DNA of 20,977 nt, taken from positions 1-20,977 of the forward strand of contig JBBRUG010000064.1 of NCBI GenBank assembly GCA_038247995.1, in the 5' to 3' direction. Numbering within the stretch: position 1 is the stretch's first letter; every line of letters starts with the position of its first letter. This document shows positions 5,804 to 13,179 of the stretch, one piece after another. The position numbers were made by a program, and so were the translations under genes. The stretch comes from JBBRUG01 sp038247995 (GTDB taxonomy: Bacteria; Chloroflexota; Chloroflexia; Chloroflexales; Chloroflexaceae). The notes under the pieces are model-generated. The model saw nothing but the letters and a program-made list of their open reading frames with translations, did not search any database and had not been told where the DNA came from.

Positions 5804-7276
5804 GTGAGCATCGATTGGGAGGATAAGTTTGCCCGTGACGGGCTTACCTTCGATGACGTTTTGCTCGTACCCGCCGCATCCGATGTAGTCCCCGCGCAGA
5901 TCGACGTCGGTACATGGTTGACCCGCACGATTCGCCTGAACATTCCCATTGTCAGCGCCGCGATGGATACGGTAACTGAGCATCGCCTGGCGATCGGGCT
6001 CGCCCGCGAAGGTGGCCTCGGTTTTATCCACAAGAATATGCCGATCGAGGATCAGGCCGGCATGGTACGCAAGGTGAAGCGCTCCGAAAACGGCATGATC
6101 ACCGACCCGATCACACTTCCGCCAAACAGAACCGTCGGCGATGCGCTCGATCTGATGGCCGAGCACAAAGTCTCCGGCGTGCCGGTTGTCACTGCGGCGG
6201 GCGATCTGGTGGGCATTATCACCAACCGCGATTTGCGCTTTGAGGTTGATCGCGCACTACCGATCAGTGATCTGATGACCAGCCGCGATCTGGTGACGGT
6301 CTCGGAGGGCACGACGCTTGAACAGGCCAAGGAAGTACTGCACAAGCACCGCATCGAGAAGGTGCTCGTGGTGAACCGCCAGGGCAAGCTCAGCGGCATG
6401 ATCACCGTCAAAGACATCATGAAGACAATCGAGCATCCGCACGCCTGCAAAGATCCGCAGGGCCGCCTGCGCGTCGGCGCGGCGATTGGCACCAGCGGCG
6501 ATTATCTGGAGCGGGCGGCGGCTCTGGCGCGGGCCAGCGTCGATGTGATTGTGATCGATACCGCTCACGGCCACTCGACGGGCGTACTGAACGCGGTGAG
6601 CCGGGTGCGCGAAGCCTTCCCCGATGTGCAACTGATCGCCGGCAATGTTTCCACCGCTGCCGGCACGATCGCCCTGATTGAGCGCGGCGTCGATGCGGTG
6701 AAGGTCGGACAGGGGCCGGGATCGATTTGCACAACCCGCGTCGTCACCGGCGCCGGGATGCCGCAGATCACCGCCGTGGCCGATGCCTCCCGCGCCGCTG
6801 AGCGTTTTGGCATACCGATCATTGCCGACGGCGGGATCAAGTACTCGGGCGATATTCCTAAGGCGATCGCCGCCGGCGCGCATAGCGTGATGATCGGCTC
6901 GCTCCTCGCCGGCACCGAAGAAAGCCCCGGCGAGAGCATTCTCTATGAAGGCCGCGCCTACAAGAGCTACCGCGGCATGGGCAGCATCGGCGCGATGCAA
7001 AAGGGTTCCAGCGACCGCTACTTCCAGGCCCGCGAGAACAAAAAGCTCGTCGCCGAGGGTATCGAGGGCATGGTGCCGTTCAAGGGTATGCTCAACGACT
7101 CGATCTTCCAGCTTGTCGGCGGCCTGCGCGCCGGGATGGGCTATGTCGGCGCTCACGACGTGGAGGCGCTGCGCCGTGACGCGCGCTTCATCAAGATCAC
7201 CATGGCTTCGCAGATCGAAAGCCACCCGCACGATGTAACGATCACCAAGGAAGCGCCAAACTACGGTGGACGGTGA
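5804..7276 (+). CDS. guaB: IMP dehydrogenase
   Basis: IMP dehydrogenase oxidises IMP to XMP with NAD+, the committed step of GMP synthesis. The start is GTG at 5804, preceded by AGGAGGAG at 5791-5798. The 490-residue product has the family length. It has the N-terminal FDDVLLVP motif, a CBS-domain pair inserted at about residues 100-210, the NAD-contacting VIDTAHGHS (249-257), the catalytic loop GQGPGSICTTR with Cys309, the IMP phosphate loop GMGSIGAM and the mobile-flap region with SSDRYFQ. All key residues are present, so it should be active. It is preceded by a structured leader with a terminator, and followed after 56 bases by the decarboxylase gene on the same strand with a hairpin between. 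Confidence 0.97.
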   Translation: MSIDWEDKFARDGLTFDDVLLVPAASDVVPAQIDVGTWLTRTIRLNIPIVSAAMDTVTEHRLAIGLAREGGLGFIHKNMPIEDQAGMVRKVKRSENGMITDPITLPPNRTVGDALDLMAEHKVSGVPVVTAAGDLVGIITNRDLRFEVDRALPISDLMTSRDLVTVSEGTTLEQAKEVLHKHRIEKVLVVNRQGKLSGMITVKDIMKTIEHPHACKDPQGRLRVGAAIGTSGDYLERAAALARASVDVIVIDTAHGHSTGVLNAVSRVREAFPDVQLIAGNVSTAAGTIALIERGVDAVKVGQGPGSICTTRVVTGAGMPQITAVADASRAAERFGIPIIADGGIKYSGDIPKAIAAGAHSVMIGSLLAGTEESPGESILYEGRAYKSYRGMGSIGAMQKGSSDRYFQARENKKLVAEGIEGMVPFKGMLNDSIFQLVGGLRAGMGYVGAHDVEALRRDARFIKITMASQIESHPHDVTITKEAPNYGGR

Positions 7277-7285
7277 TTCTTTCTG

Positions 7286-7318
7286 GGCGTGAGCGTGGGC
7301 TATGCCCGCGCTCACGCC
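7286..7318 (+). terminator. Strong hairpin between guaB and the decarboxylase gene
   Basis: A 15-bp stem with one T-G wobble (7286-7300 with 7304-7318) closes a 3-base loop, starting 9 bases after the guaB stop. The following TACATTCTTTTATT is T-rich but has no clean T run, and the next ATG lies only 14 bases downstream. It may terminate guaB transcripts inefficiently or protect their 3' ends. Confidence 0.5.
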
Positions 7319-7332
7319 TACATTCTTTTATT

Positions 7333-8502
7333 ATGACAACTATACCTGATTCATTCGCCGATCTCATCCCGACGATGCAGGCGGCGCACAGGCGCATTCT
7401 GAATGCGCTGGCAGAACACCAGATCGCGATTGCGCCCTATCCCACCACGCTGCCCGCCGGCAACCCGCATGGGCGGGCGGCGGCGCGCGCCTACCCGATG
7501 CAGGGCGTGCTCAAATACCACGGCCTGAGCGATTGGGCCTGGCGGATCGCTTATTTACCCAGCATCTCGCTCAATAATGCGGCCGCGCATACCACTACTT
7601 ATGTCGAGTTTAATCCAACCCTTCCTGCCGACGAGGCCACTATCGGCGGCGTTCCGGCGCAGGGACGCGAGCTTTCGCGCGTTGTCGGTACGCTCGATGC
7701 GGTGCGCAAACTGGCTGGGGTGAACAGCCGCGCCCGCGTGATCTCGCGGAATGTATTGCAAACCCAGACGGTCGGCAAGGGTTTGGGCACCAGTGCATCG
7801 GCCTCAGCCGCCCTGGCCGCCGCTGCCGTAGGCGCCCTGCTCGGCCCAGAACTCGCCGCCAACCGACGCTTTTTGAGTTGTCTGGCCCGCTTGTTGGCCG
7901 GCTCCGGCTGCCGCAGTGCCGCCGGCGGCGCCGCGCTCTGGCTCAGCTACCCCGGCCTCGCCCACGAAGAGAGCTTCGCCGTACGGCTCGACGATCAGGC
8001 ACAACTCGCCGACATGGCACTGATTACCGTGCCGATTGACTCGCGGGTGGGCCTGAAAACCGAGTCGGCGCACCACGACGCGCCACAGAGCAGCCTATTT
8101 CGGGCCTGGATGACCAGCCGACCCGATGAGATCCTGGAATGCATCACGGCCGTACGTAGCGGCGACTGGCGCACGATCGGCCAACTCGCCGAGCTCGACA
8201 GCATGCGCCTGCATGGCATCACCATGTCGGGCAGCCGCGAGCAGAAGCTGATTGGCTGGGAACCGGAGAATATCACCCTGTTCCGCATGTGCAACGATTT
8301 ACGCGCCCAGAGCGTGCCGGTCTACGCCTCGACCGACACCGGCCCAACGGTGGTATTTATTACCCATCACAGCCACGCGCAGGCCGTCGTAGCGGCGATC
8401 GACGCGCTGAACCTGGGGCTGGAGAGCGTCGTCAGCGGCGTGGGCGGGCCGGCGGAGTTGATCGATCCCGAGGAGGCGCTGGGAGAACTGGAGCAGGATT
8501 AG
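7333..8502 (+). CDS. mvaD: Diphosphomevalonate / phosphomevalonate decarboxylase family (GHMP kinase fold)
   Basis: The ATG at 7333 gives a 389-residue protein starting before the conserved region; the upstream in-frame extension would lie inside the intergenic hairpin. Family landmarks are the ATP-binding lysine in VLKYHGLSDW (Lys61, matching the KYWGK motif), the GHMP phosphate loop GKGLGTSASASAAL (149-162), GSGCRSAAGGAALW (191-203, matching GSACRS) and the catalytic-Asp region STDTGPTVVF (Asp335, matching the DAGPN motif). The classic enzyme decarboxylates mevalonate 5-diphosphate to isopentenyl diphosphate. In the chloroflexus Roseiflexus castenholzii a family member instead acts on mevalonate 5-phosphate, giving isopentenyl phosphate for isopentenyl phosphate kinase. 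The N of DAGPN is a T here, so substrate choice cannot be settled by eye. Confidence 0.85.
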   Translation: MTTIPDSFADLIPTMQAAHRRILNALAEHQIAIAPYPTTLPAGNPHGRAAARAYPMQGVLKYHGLSDWAWRIAYLPSISLNNAAAHTTTYVEFNPTLPADEATIGGVPAQGRELSRVVGTLDAVRKLAGVNSRARVISRNVLQTQTVGKGLGTSASASAALAAAAVGALLGPELAANRRFLSCLARLLAGSGCRSAAGGAALWLSYPGLAHEESFAVRLDDQAQLADMALITVPIDSRVGLKTESAHHDAPQSSLFRAWMTSRPDEILECITAVRSGDWRTIGQLAELDSMRLHGITMSGSREQKLIGWEPENITLFRMCNDLRAQSVPVYASTDTGPTVVFITHHSHAQAVVAAIDALNLGLESVVSGVGGPAELIDPEEALGELEQD

Positions 8503-8564
8503 GGACAGGGTGACAAGGGGACACGGGGCATACGGATCACGTTAAGGATTTCCGCTGGGTCAGC

Positions 8565-8706
8565 CCGCACCCCCAACCCCCTTCGGCTACGCTCAGAGCA
8601 GGCCGCTCCCTGAGCGGGAGCGGGGCTTCTGAGCGCATCAGGACAATGAATCTGTGGCGGCTCCCCCTGCTCCACGCAGATGGAGCAGGGGGCTGGGGGG
8701 ATGCGG
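8565..8706. repeat. Structured intergenic element with imperfect terminal inverted repeats (MITE/REP-like)
   Basis: The 369-base gap between converging genes (8503-8871) holds no convincing gene but a highly structured element. Its ends are inverted repeats: the complement of 8565-8584 reads AGGGGGTTGGGGGTGCGG and the right end 8687-8706 reads AGGGGGCTGGGGGGATGCGG. Inside are an 8-bp perfect stem (8603-8610 with 8616-8623, loop TGAGC) and a 12-bp perfect stem (8663-8674 with 8681-8692, loop CGCAGA). It also contains a copy of the dispersed CTTCG...GCTCA word at 8580-8598. The remainder of the gap (8503-8564 and 8707-8871) shows nothing recognisable. It may double as a bidirectional terminator for the two flanking genes. 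Confidence 0.6.
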
Positions 8707-8871
8707 TGTTTCGGGCGTTGGGACGCGATCTGTGCATCTTCGGGCAGACGCATGCTGTCGCTTACCTTGATGCGTATGGGACACGGGGGCAGGCGGCACG
8801 AGGCAAGAGACACGCGGCGGGGCGCGGACTTCAGGCCCCGCTGCTACGCGCCACGGTGTGAGCCGCGTCCT

Positions 8872-10101
8872 TCATGGTGCGGCGACCTGCAGCACCGCCA
8901 CAAAGCCGATGGCAAGCAGAGCCGCCAGCAGCAGCAGCAGGGCCGAGTAGCCGCCCAGGAGGATGACCAACAGCCCGGCGCCCACCGGGCCGAGGGTTTT
9001 GGCGCCGGTGAGAGCCAGGCTCTGCGCGCCGCTGATCGTGGCGTAGTTGGCGGCGCCGTATTGTTCGGCCATCAGCGCTGCGCGCATAATCGTCATCGTG
9101 CCCGCCCCGGCGCCAAACAGCGCCACATAAACGATTGCGCCTACCGCTGTTGGGGTGAGCGTCAGCACGATCAGGCCGCCAATCTGCATGGCGATCAGGC
9201 CGGCCGCGATCCAGTTGCGCGGGAAGCGGTCGCCTAACGGCCCGATCAACAGCCGTCCGGCAAGCGACATCAGGCCGAACAATCCAGTGACCATAGCGGC
9301 GAAGGTCGGCGCGTGGCCACGCTCGATCAGGTACGGGATGAGGTGGACGGTCATAGCCACGCCGGCGAAGGTGGTACTGGCAAACGCGATCGTCAGCCAC
9401 CAGAATCCGGACGTACGCAAAGCCATACGCGGCGTGATTGTCGGCTCGGGCGCAATGCTGCCGGCTGTGCGCGAAAGTTCCGTTGCACCGTCGGGCGCGA
9501 GGCCAAGATCGGCGGGGCGGCGGCGCAAGAAGATCAGGTGGAAAGGCGTGGTGGCCAGGGCAAGGATCAACGCGAGCGCGAGTAATGCGCCGCGCCAACC
9601 AACTTGCTCAGTTAGCCAACCGCTGAGCGGGATGAACACCGTGCTCGCCCACGCGCCAAAGAAGGTGAGCACCGTAAGCGCGCGCCCGCGCTGGTGGCGA
9701 AACCAGACCGCGACAATTGCGAAGGCCGGCTCGTAGAGCACTGCCGCCGCTGCAAGGCCAATACCGGCCATAATCAGGTAGAACGCCCAGAGACTCGTCA
9801 CCTGCGACCAGGCGACCAGCAGCAGACTCCCCAAAATGGCCCCAGCAGTCATCAGCGCACGTGGGCCGTGGCGATCGAGCCAGCGCCCAACCGGCACTGC
9901 CGCCAGCCCCATACACATCAACGCCAACGAATACGCCCCCGTCAGCGCCACCGCCGACCAGCCTAACTCAGCCTGCATCGGCGCCACAAAGACGCTGAAG
10001 GCATAGTAGAGAATGCCCCACGACACCACCTCGGTCCACGAGACGGCGACGAGCATGATCCAGCCGTAGTAGAGCTGTCGGGATTGGGTGAGGGTACGCA
10101 T
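8872..10101 (-). CDS. Major facilitator superfamily transporter
   Basis: A 409-residue, 12-span permease. The ATG at 10101 starts the protein just before the first span (YYGWIMLVAVSW); the frame stays open further upstream, but that part crosses the promoter and operator and is not protein-like. Two copies of MFS motif A are visible: GRWLDRHGPR after span 2, and LLIGPLGDRFPRNW in the corresponding loop of the second half. The sequence resembles monocarboxylate/oxalate-formate type or Bcr/CynX-like MFS proteins, but the substrate cannot be read from it. No clear Shine-Dalgarno precedes the start. Transcription should begin near 10155 from a promoter with a palindromic operator, so the transporter is probably controlled by a dedicated repressor that is not encoded next to it. 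Confidence 0.9.
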   Translation of the reverse strand: MRTLTQSRQLYYGWIMLVAVSWTEVVSWGILYYAFSVFVAPMQAELGWSAVALTGAYSLALMCMGLAAVPVGRWLDRHGPRALMTAGAILGSLLLVAWSQVTSLWAFYLIMAGIGLAAAAVLYEPAFAIVAVWFRHQRGRALTVLTFFGAWASTVFIPLSGWLTEQVGWRGALLALALILALATTPFHLIFLRRRPADLGLAPDGATELSRTAGSIAPEPTITPRMALRTSGFWWLTIAFASTTFAGVAMTVHLIPYLIERGHAPTFAAMVTGLFGLMSLAGRLLIGPLGDRFPRNWIAAGLIAMQIGGLIVLTLTPTAVGAIVYVALFGAGAGTMTIMRAALMAEQYGAANYATISGAQSLALTGAKTLGPVGAGLLVILLGGYSALLLLLAALLAIGFVAVLQVAAP

Positions 10102-10161
10102 AGGAATGCAAAAGGTAACATGCACAAAGCAAAATTGAACGCCTTCGATATTGACGAGGTC

Positions 10162-10193
10162 ACTGTAGCAGTCATATTGACAGATGTCAATAT
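10162..10193 (-). promoter_or_regulatory. MFS promoter overlapped by a perfect 9-bp palindromic operator
   Basis: On the minus strand TTGACA (10190-10185) and TACAGT (10167-10162) are 17 bases apart. The -35 box lies inside a perfect inverted repeat, ATATTGACA-GA-TGTCAATAT (10174-10193). A second ATATTGAC half site with an imperfect GTCA partner lies at 10148-10162, 26 bases from the first and around the expected start of transcription. The geometry is typical of a repressor site (GntR-, MarR- or TetR-type dimer). Confidence 0.65.
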
Positions 10194-10210
10194 TCAATCT
10201 GAAGGCGCCC

Positions 10211-10228
10211 CCTTCGACACGCTCAGGG
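10211..10228. repeat. Dispersed intergenic word CCTTCGACACGCTCAGGG
   Basis: One of three related copies in the window (others at 8580-8598 and 13217-13230), sharing CTTCG, an AC/GC core and GCTCA. All three lie outside genes. Here it sits between the MFS promoter and the cytochrome gene. Confidence 0.6.
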
Positions 10229-10240
10229 TGTGCTAATCCG

Positions 10241-10267
10241 CTTGCCCGCTTGCCCGCTTGCCCGCTT
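10241..10267 (+). repeat. 8-bp tandem repeat CTTGCCCG, three copies plus CTT
   Basis: Three perfect 8-base units (10241-10248, 10249-10256, 10257-10264) and a partial fourth lie about 10 bases beyond the 3' end of the cytochrome c gene. This is another member of the short-word arrays at gene ends in this window. Confidence 0.85.
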
Positions 10268-10277
10268 TCTGCTCTTG

Positions 10278-10703
10278 CTACTCCCCAAAATCCTCGCCGC
10301 TGCGCAGGGTGAGCATATAGGCGATGAGATCTTCGATCTGCTGCTCGGTCAGATCTTCGGCGTACCCACGATACATGATGCCTTCCTGCCAACCGCCGGT
10401 CAGCTGGGCGTCAGGGAAGACAATCGACTCGCGCAGGTAGTCGGCAGCGCTCATGCCTTCCACCCGGCGCTCGGCCCGCGCGCCGATGTTGGAGAGGTTC
10501 AGGCCAAGCGTTGGCACTTCGTCAACGCCGGCGGCGTGGCACGAGGCGCACGTTGGTGTGTCGCCATTGCGAATCACGGTCGTGCCGTCGAAGATCTGCC
10601 GACCACGCTCGGCGTCCCCCCCCGGCAGGCCACCGGCGCACGCGACAAGGATGAGCAATGCCGGCACCCAGAGAAAGCGGAGGCAGCGGATCACGGAGAG
10701 CAT
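10278..10703 (-). CDS. Lipoprotein class I cytochrome c
   Basis: A monoheme electron carrier anchored on the outer face of the membrane. The ATG at 10703 is chosen because AAAGGA lies about 5 bases upstream and a lipoprotein signal follows, ending in LVAC (Cys22). The 141-residue product has the heme-binding CASCH (residues 52-56, His56 as axial ligand) preceded by GRQIFDG, a typical class I helix. The C-terminal helix is EQQIEDLIAYMLTLR, and GIMYRGYA supplies the likely second ligand Met110. Similar lipid-anchored cytochromes serve terminal oxidases or alternative complex III in Chloroflexi; the partner here is not encoded in the window. The hydrolase gene upstream on the same strand is 44 bases away. 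Confidence 0.9.
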   Translation of the reverse strand: MLSVIRCLRFLWVPALLILVACAGGLPGGDAERGRQIFDGTTVIRNGDTPTCASCHAAGVDEVPTLGLNLSNIGARAERRVEGMSAADYLRESIVFPDAQLTGGWQEGIMYRGYAEDLTEQQIEDLIAYMLTLRSGEDFGE

Positions 10704-10747
10704 AGATTCCTTTCGAAACATTACAGCTATCGATATCACTCTATCGG

Positions 10748-11887
10748 CTATTGCAACATAGCCAGCGTGGCACGAAAAAACGCCTCCATCTGCGGCAGAT
10801 AGCGCGCGTTGCCGGCGGCGTCGAACGAATGCGGTTGACCGGGGTAGACGGTGAACTCCACATCAACACCGGCATCGCGCAGCGCAAGGTAAAGATCTTC
10901 CGGCCATTTGCGCGGCACGATATCATCACGATCACCCCAGATAATCAGCGTGCGCGCCGTAACGCCGGCAGCGTAGTTCAGCGGCGAGAGCCGGGCATAC
11001 AGTTCCGGCGACGCATCCGGCACGACCGGGAACTCGATCGCCAAAAGATCGATCACGCCGCTACGCTGCCCAGGCGCCTGACCGGCCCGAAAACGCGCGC
11101 GTTCCTGGCGAAACGCGTAATCTTCCACAATATTCGACGAAGCCGGCGCGTAGATCAGCGCCGCCGCTACCTGATCGCTCACGGCAATTACTTTAGAGGT
11201 GATTGCACCGCCGTTGCTGTGGCCCCACATCAAGGCCTTACCAGGCTGAGCCTCGGGCAGCGCCTGGGCCAGCGGAATGAGGTTGAGCACATCGATCACA
11301 TGGCCGGCACGAAATACATTGGGCGCGTCGTCAGAGCCGGCATGGCTACGAAAGTCGGGCGCTATGGTGAGGAACCCGCGCTCGGCCAGGTAATCGGCGG
11401 CGCGCTGCGTGCCGTTGCCGGTGCGATAGGCATCGAGCGGATAGTAGCCGTGGTTCAGAATAACTACCGGAAATGGGCCTTCACCGCGTGGTCGGTTGAG
11501 CATGCCGGTGATGCGCAGGCCATCGCTGGGATAAGAAACCAGATAGCGCGTGAAGGCCGGGCGCTCTTCCAACGTCGCTTCGACCGTGAGCGCCCCTGCA
11601 CCATAACTGCGCGCCCGCAACCCCTCGATGGTATAACCAACCAGTTCGGGGTACGGCTCGGGCGTGGGCGTAGGCGGTGCAGGCGTGGCGGTCGGCGCTG
11701 GAGTTGCCGTGGGCGTGATCGTCGGCGGAATAGCCGTAGCCGACGGTAGAAGTGTCGTTGGCGTCGGCGGACTGCGCGTGGCCGTTGGCGCAGGTTCAAC
11801 GGCGCCGACTGCTACCGGCGCAGGCGGATTGGCTGCCGGAGTGCAGGCGGTGAGCAGGAGTAGAGCTAGGAGAATAATGCGGCGCAT
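10748..11887 (-). CDS. Lipoprotein alpha/beta hydrolase (S9/dienelactone-hydrolase type)
   Basis: The 379-residue protein starts with a lipoprotein signal (lipobox LTAC, Cys15), then a 60-residue Pro/Thr/Ala-rich spacer typical of surface-tethered enzymes. The catalytic domain starts near residue 85. It has the oxyanion strand VVILNHGYYP (141-150), the nucleophile elbow GHSNGG with Ser224, the acid in IIWGDRDDIVP (Asp319-322 region) and His353 in PGQPHSF, a complete Ser-Asp-His triad. It should hydrolyse an ester or peptide outside the cytoplasm; the substrate cannot be told. A -10-like TACAAT ends 6 bases before the ATG and no Shine-Dalgarno is visible, so the message may be leaderless. It may be cotranscribed with the cytochrome c gene. 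Confidence 0.9.
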   Translation of the reverse strand: MRRIILLALLLLTACTPAANPPAPVAVGAVEPAPTATRSPPTPTTLLPSATAIPPTITPTATPAPTATPAPPTPTPEPYPELVGYTIEGLRARSYGAGALTVEATLEERPAFTRYLVSYPSDGLRITGMLNRPRGEGPFPVVILNHGYYPLDAYRTGNGTQRAADYLAERGFLTIAPDFRSHAGSDDAPNVFRAGHVIDVLNLIPLAQALPEAQPGKALMWGHSNGGAITSKVIAVSDQVAAALIYAPASSNIVEDYAFRQERARFRAGQAPGQRSGVIDLLAIEFPVVPDASPELYARLSPLNYAAGVTARTLIIWGDRDDIVPRKWPEDLYLALRDAGVDVEFTVYPGQPHSFDAAGNARYLPQMEAFFRATLAMLQ

Positions 11888-11893
11888 GAGAAT

Positions 11894-11899
11894 ATTGTA
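11894..11899 (-). promoter_or_regulatory. -10 box directly upstream of the hydrolase start (leaderless candidate)
   Basis: TACAAT on the minus strand ends 6 bases before the ATG at 11887, which would put the transcription start at the start codon. No convincing -35 box was found at the right distance, so confidence is limited. Confidence 0.35.
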
Positions 11900-11974
11900 C
11901 CGCAGTCGGGCAGTTTACCGGCAGACCGGACCCGGGGATACCAAACAACCCTTTTTTGTTGCATATGGGTACTC

Positions 11975-12163
11975 GCAGCAACAGATCGCGGACAGACCCC
12001 GCTCCACTGGGCGGTGATCCGCAGGCGACCTGTGCTCGTGCAGCGTTTGCTTGCCGCCGGTGCCAATGTCGAAGCCCTGGATACCGAAGGGCGGACGCCG
12101 CATAATTGGGCGTATTTACGTGGAATGACGATAGACATGACCCTGAAGGAGTCCAATCCATGA
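11975..12163 (+). pseudogene. Ankyrin-repeat protein, 3' fragment
   Basis: The frame ending in TGA at 12161-12163 reads ATDRGQTPLHWAVIRRRPVL, then VQRLLAAGANVEALDTEGRTP and HNWAYLRGM. This is one complete ankyrin repeat (G-x-TPLHWA, LL-x-x-GA-x-V) and the beginning of the next. No ATG or plausible start precedes it in frame, and the sequence upstream loses repeat character, so the gene is 5'-truncated. Its stop codon overlaps the ATG of the ATPase-beta relic as ATGA, the layout of a translationally coupled operon, which suggests the two genes once functioned together. Ankyrin repeats mediate protein binding; no specific role can be given. Confidence 0.75.
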
Positions 12164-13179
12164 CCACCCAAACCGTACCTGTTGGTGACGGCCTCCTCGG
12201 ACGGGCGATTGATGCAAGTGGACGACCGCTTGATGAGCGCGGGGTGCTCCAGAATGTGCGCCCGACAGACGCGATGCTGGAGCAGCCTGCGGCAACATAC
12301 GCCCCCGCGCTGTGGGACACCGGGATCGAGGTACTTGATTGATCTCTATGCACCGTTGGCATTCGGCAGCACAATTGTGCTCCAGGGCGCCCCAGGTGTC
12401 GGCATGGCCGTAACAAGGGACGAGTTGATCCATCGCCTGGCTGATCAACATGGCGGTTGCGCCGTGCTGGCCCACCTCGACACCAAACGCAATTCATTAC
12501 AGGATAAGCTGGCTCAGATCAGCGAAACCGGCGTCGCACAACATACGGCGCTGGTGGCGGGAAGCGGCTTCGCAGCGCTGGACGAGCGGCGGCAGGTGTG
12601 CCGAACGGCGCTGACAATCGCCGAAACATTCGTTGCCCAGGGGCGCGATGTTGTGCTCGCCGTAGATGACGGCCTGCTCGTTTCCACAACAGTCGGTTTA
12701 CTCCAACGGCGCGCTCGCGTCGTCGGGCGGGGGAGTCTGACGATCCTGCTCTGTGGTTGGCAGCACGACGACTTGGACGCGGAGCTAGCCGTACGCCGCT
12801 GGTAGAATCAGCCGACACGCGGCTGGCGTTCAGTCGGGAACTGGCCCGGCAGGCGATTTGGCCGGCGATTGATGTGCGGGCGTCGTCCTCGCGCTTCCTG
12901 CACCCGGAGTATGTCTCGGCGGAACAACTGCGGGTGGCGGGAGCAGCGCGGAAGCTTCTGCACGGCGCAGCCCCGACCGAACCGGAGCGAAGTCGGGCGC
13001 GCAAACTGTTGCTCTTCCAGGCGCAACCCTTTTTTGTCGCGGAGCCTTTTACAGCGCACCCGTCCGCATATGTGCCCCGTGCCGACAGTGTGCGCACCTT
13101 TGGCGCCCTCCTCACCGGCGCCTACGATGCCGTCGCAGACGAGGCGCTGCAGTTCACCGGCAGGGCGCGTTCAGGCTGA
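12160..13179 (+). pseudogene. Relic of an F1-ATPase beta-subunit-like gene (two frameshifts, Walker A lost)
   Basis: Three successive reading frames align collinearly with AtpD. The first (from ATG 12160) gives VGDGLLGRAIDASGRPLDERG and DTGIEVLD. The second gives LYAPLAFGSTIVLQGAPGVG, DELIHRLADQHGG, TALTIAETF and GRDVVLAVDD. The third gives FSRELARQAIWPAID, SSSRFLHPEYVSAEQLRVA, SRARKLL and QPFFVAEPF. The first shift is a 4-base tandem duplication, TGATTGAT at 12336-12343: removing one copy restores V-L-D-L-Y-A-P. The second lies near 12775-12800. The N-terminal barrel domain is missing, segments around Walker B and before RARK are shortened, and the P-loop GGAGVGKT is replaced by GAPGVGMA (Met codon 12404-12406), so ATP hydrolysis would be lost even without the frameshifts. 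The catalytic GER-type Glu is also absent. It is probably a decaying paralog, not the housekeeping ATPase. Confidence 0.82.

Noticed and set aside
10102..10392. Upstream extension of the MFS reading frame
   Set aside because: It crosses the promoter and palindromic operator and has no transporter-like sequence; the conserved N-terminus begins at 10101.
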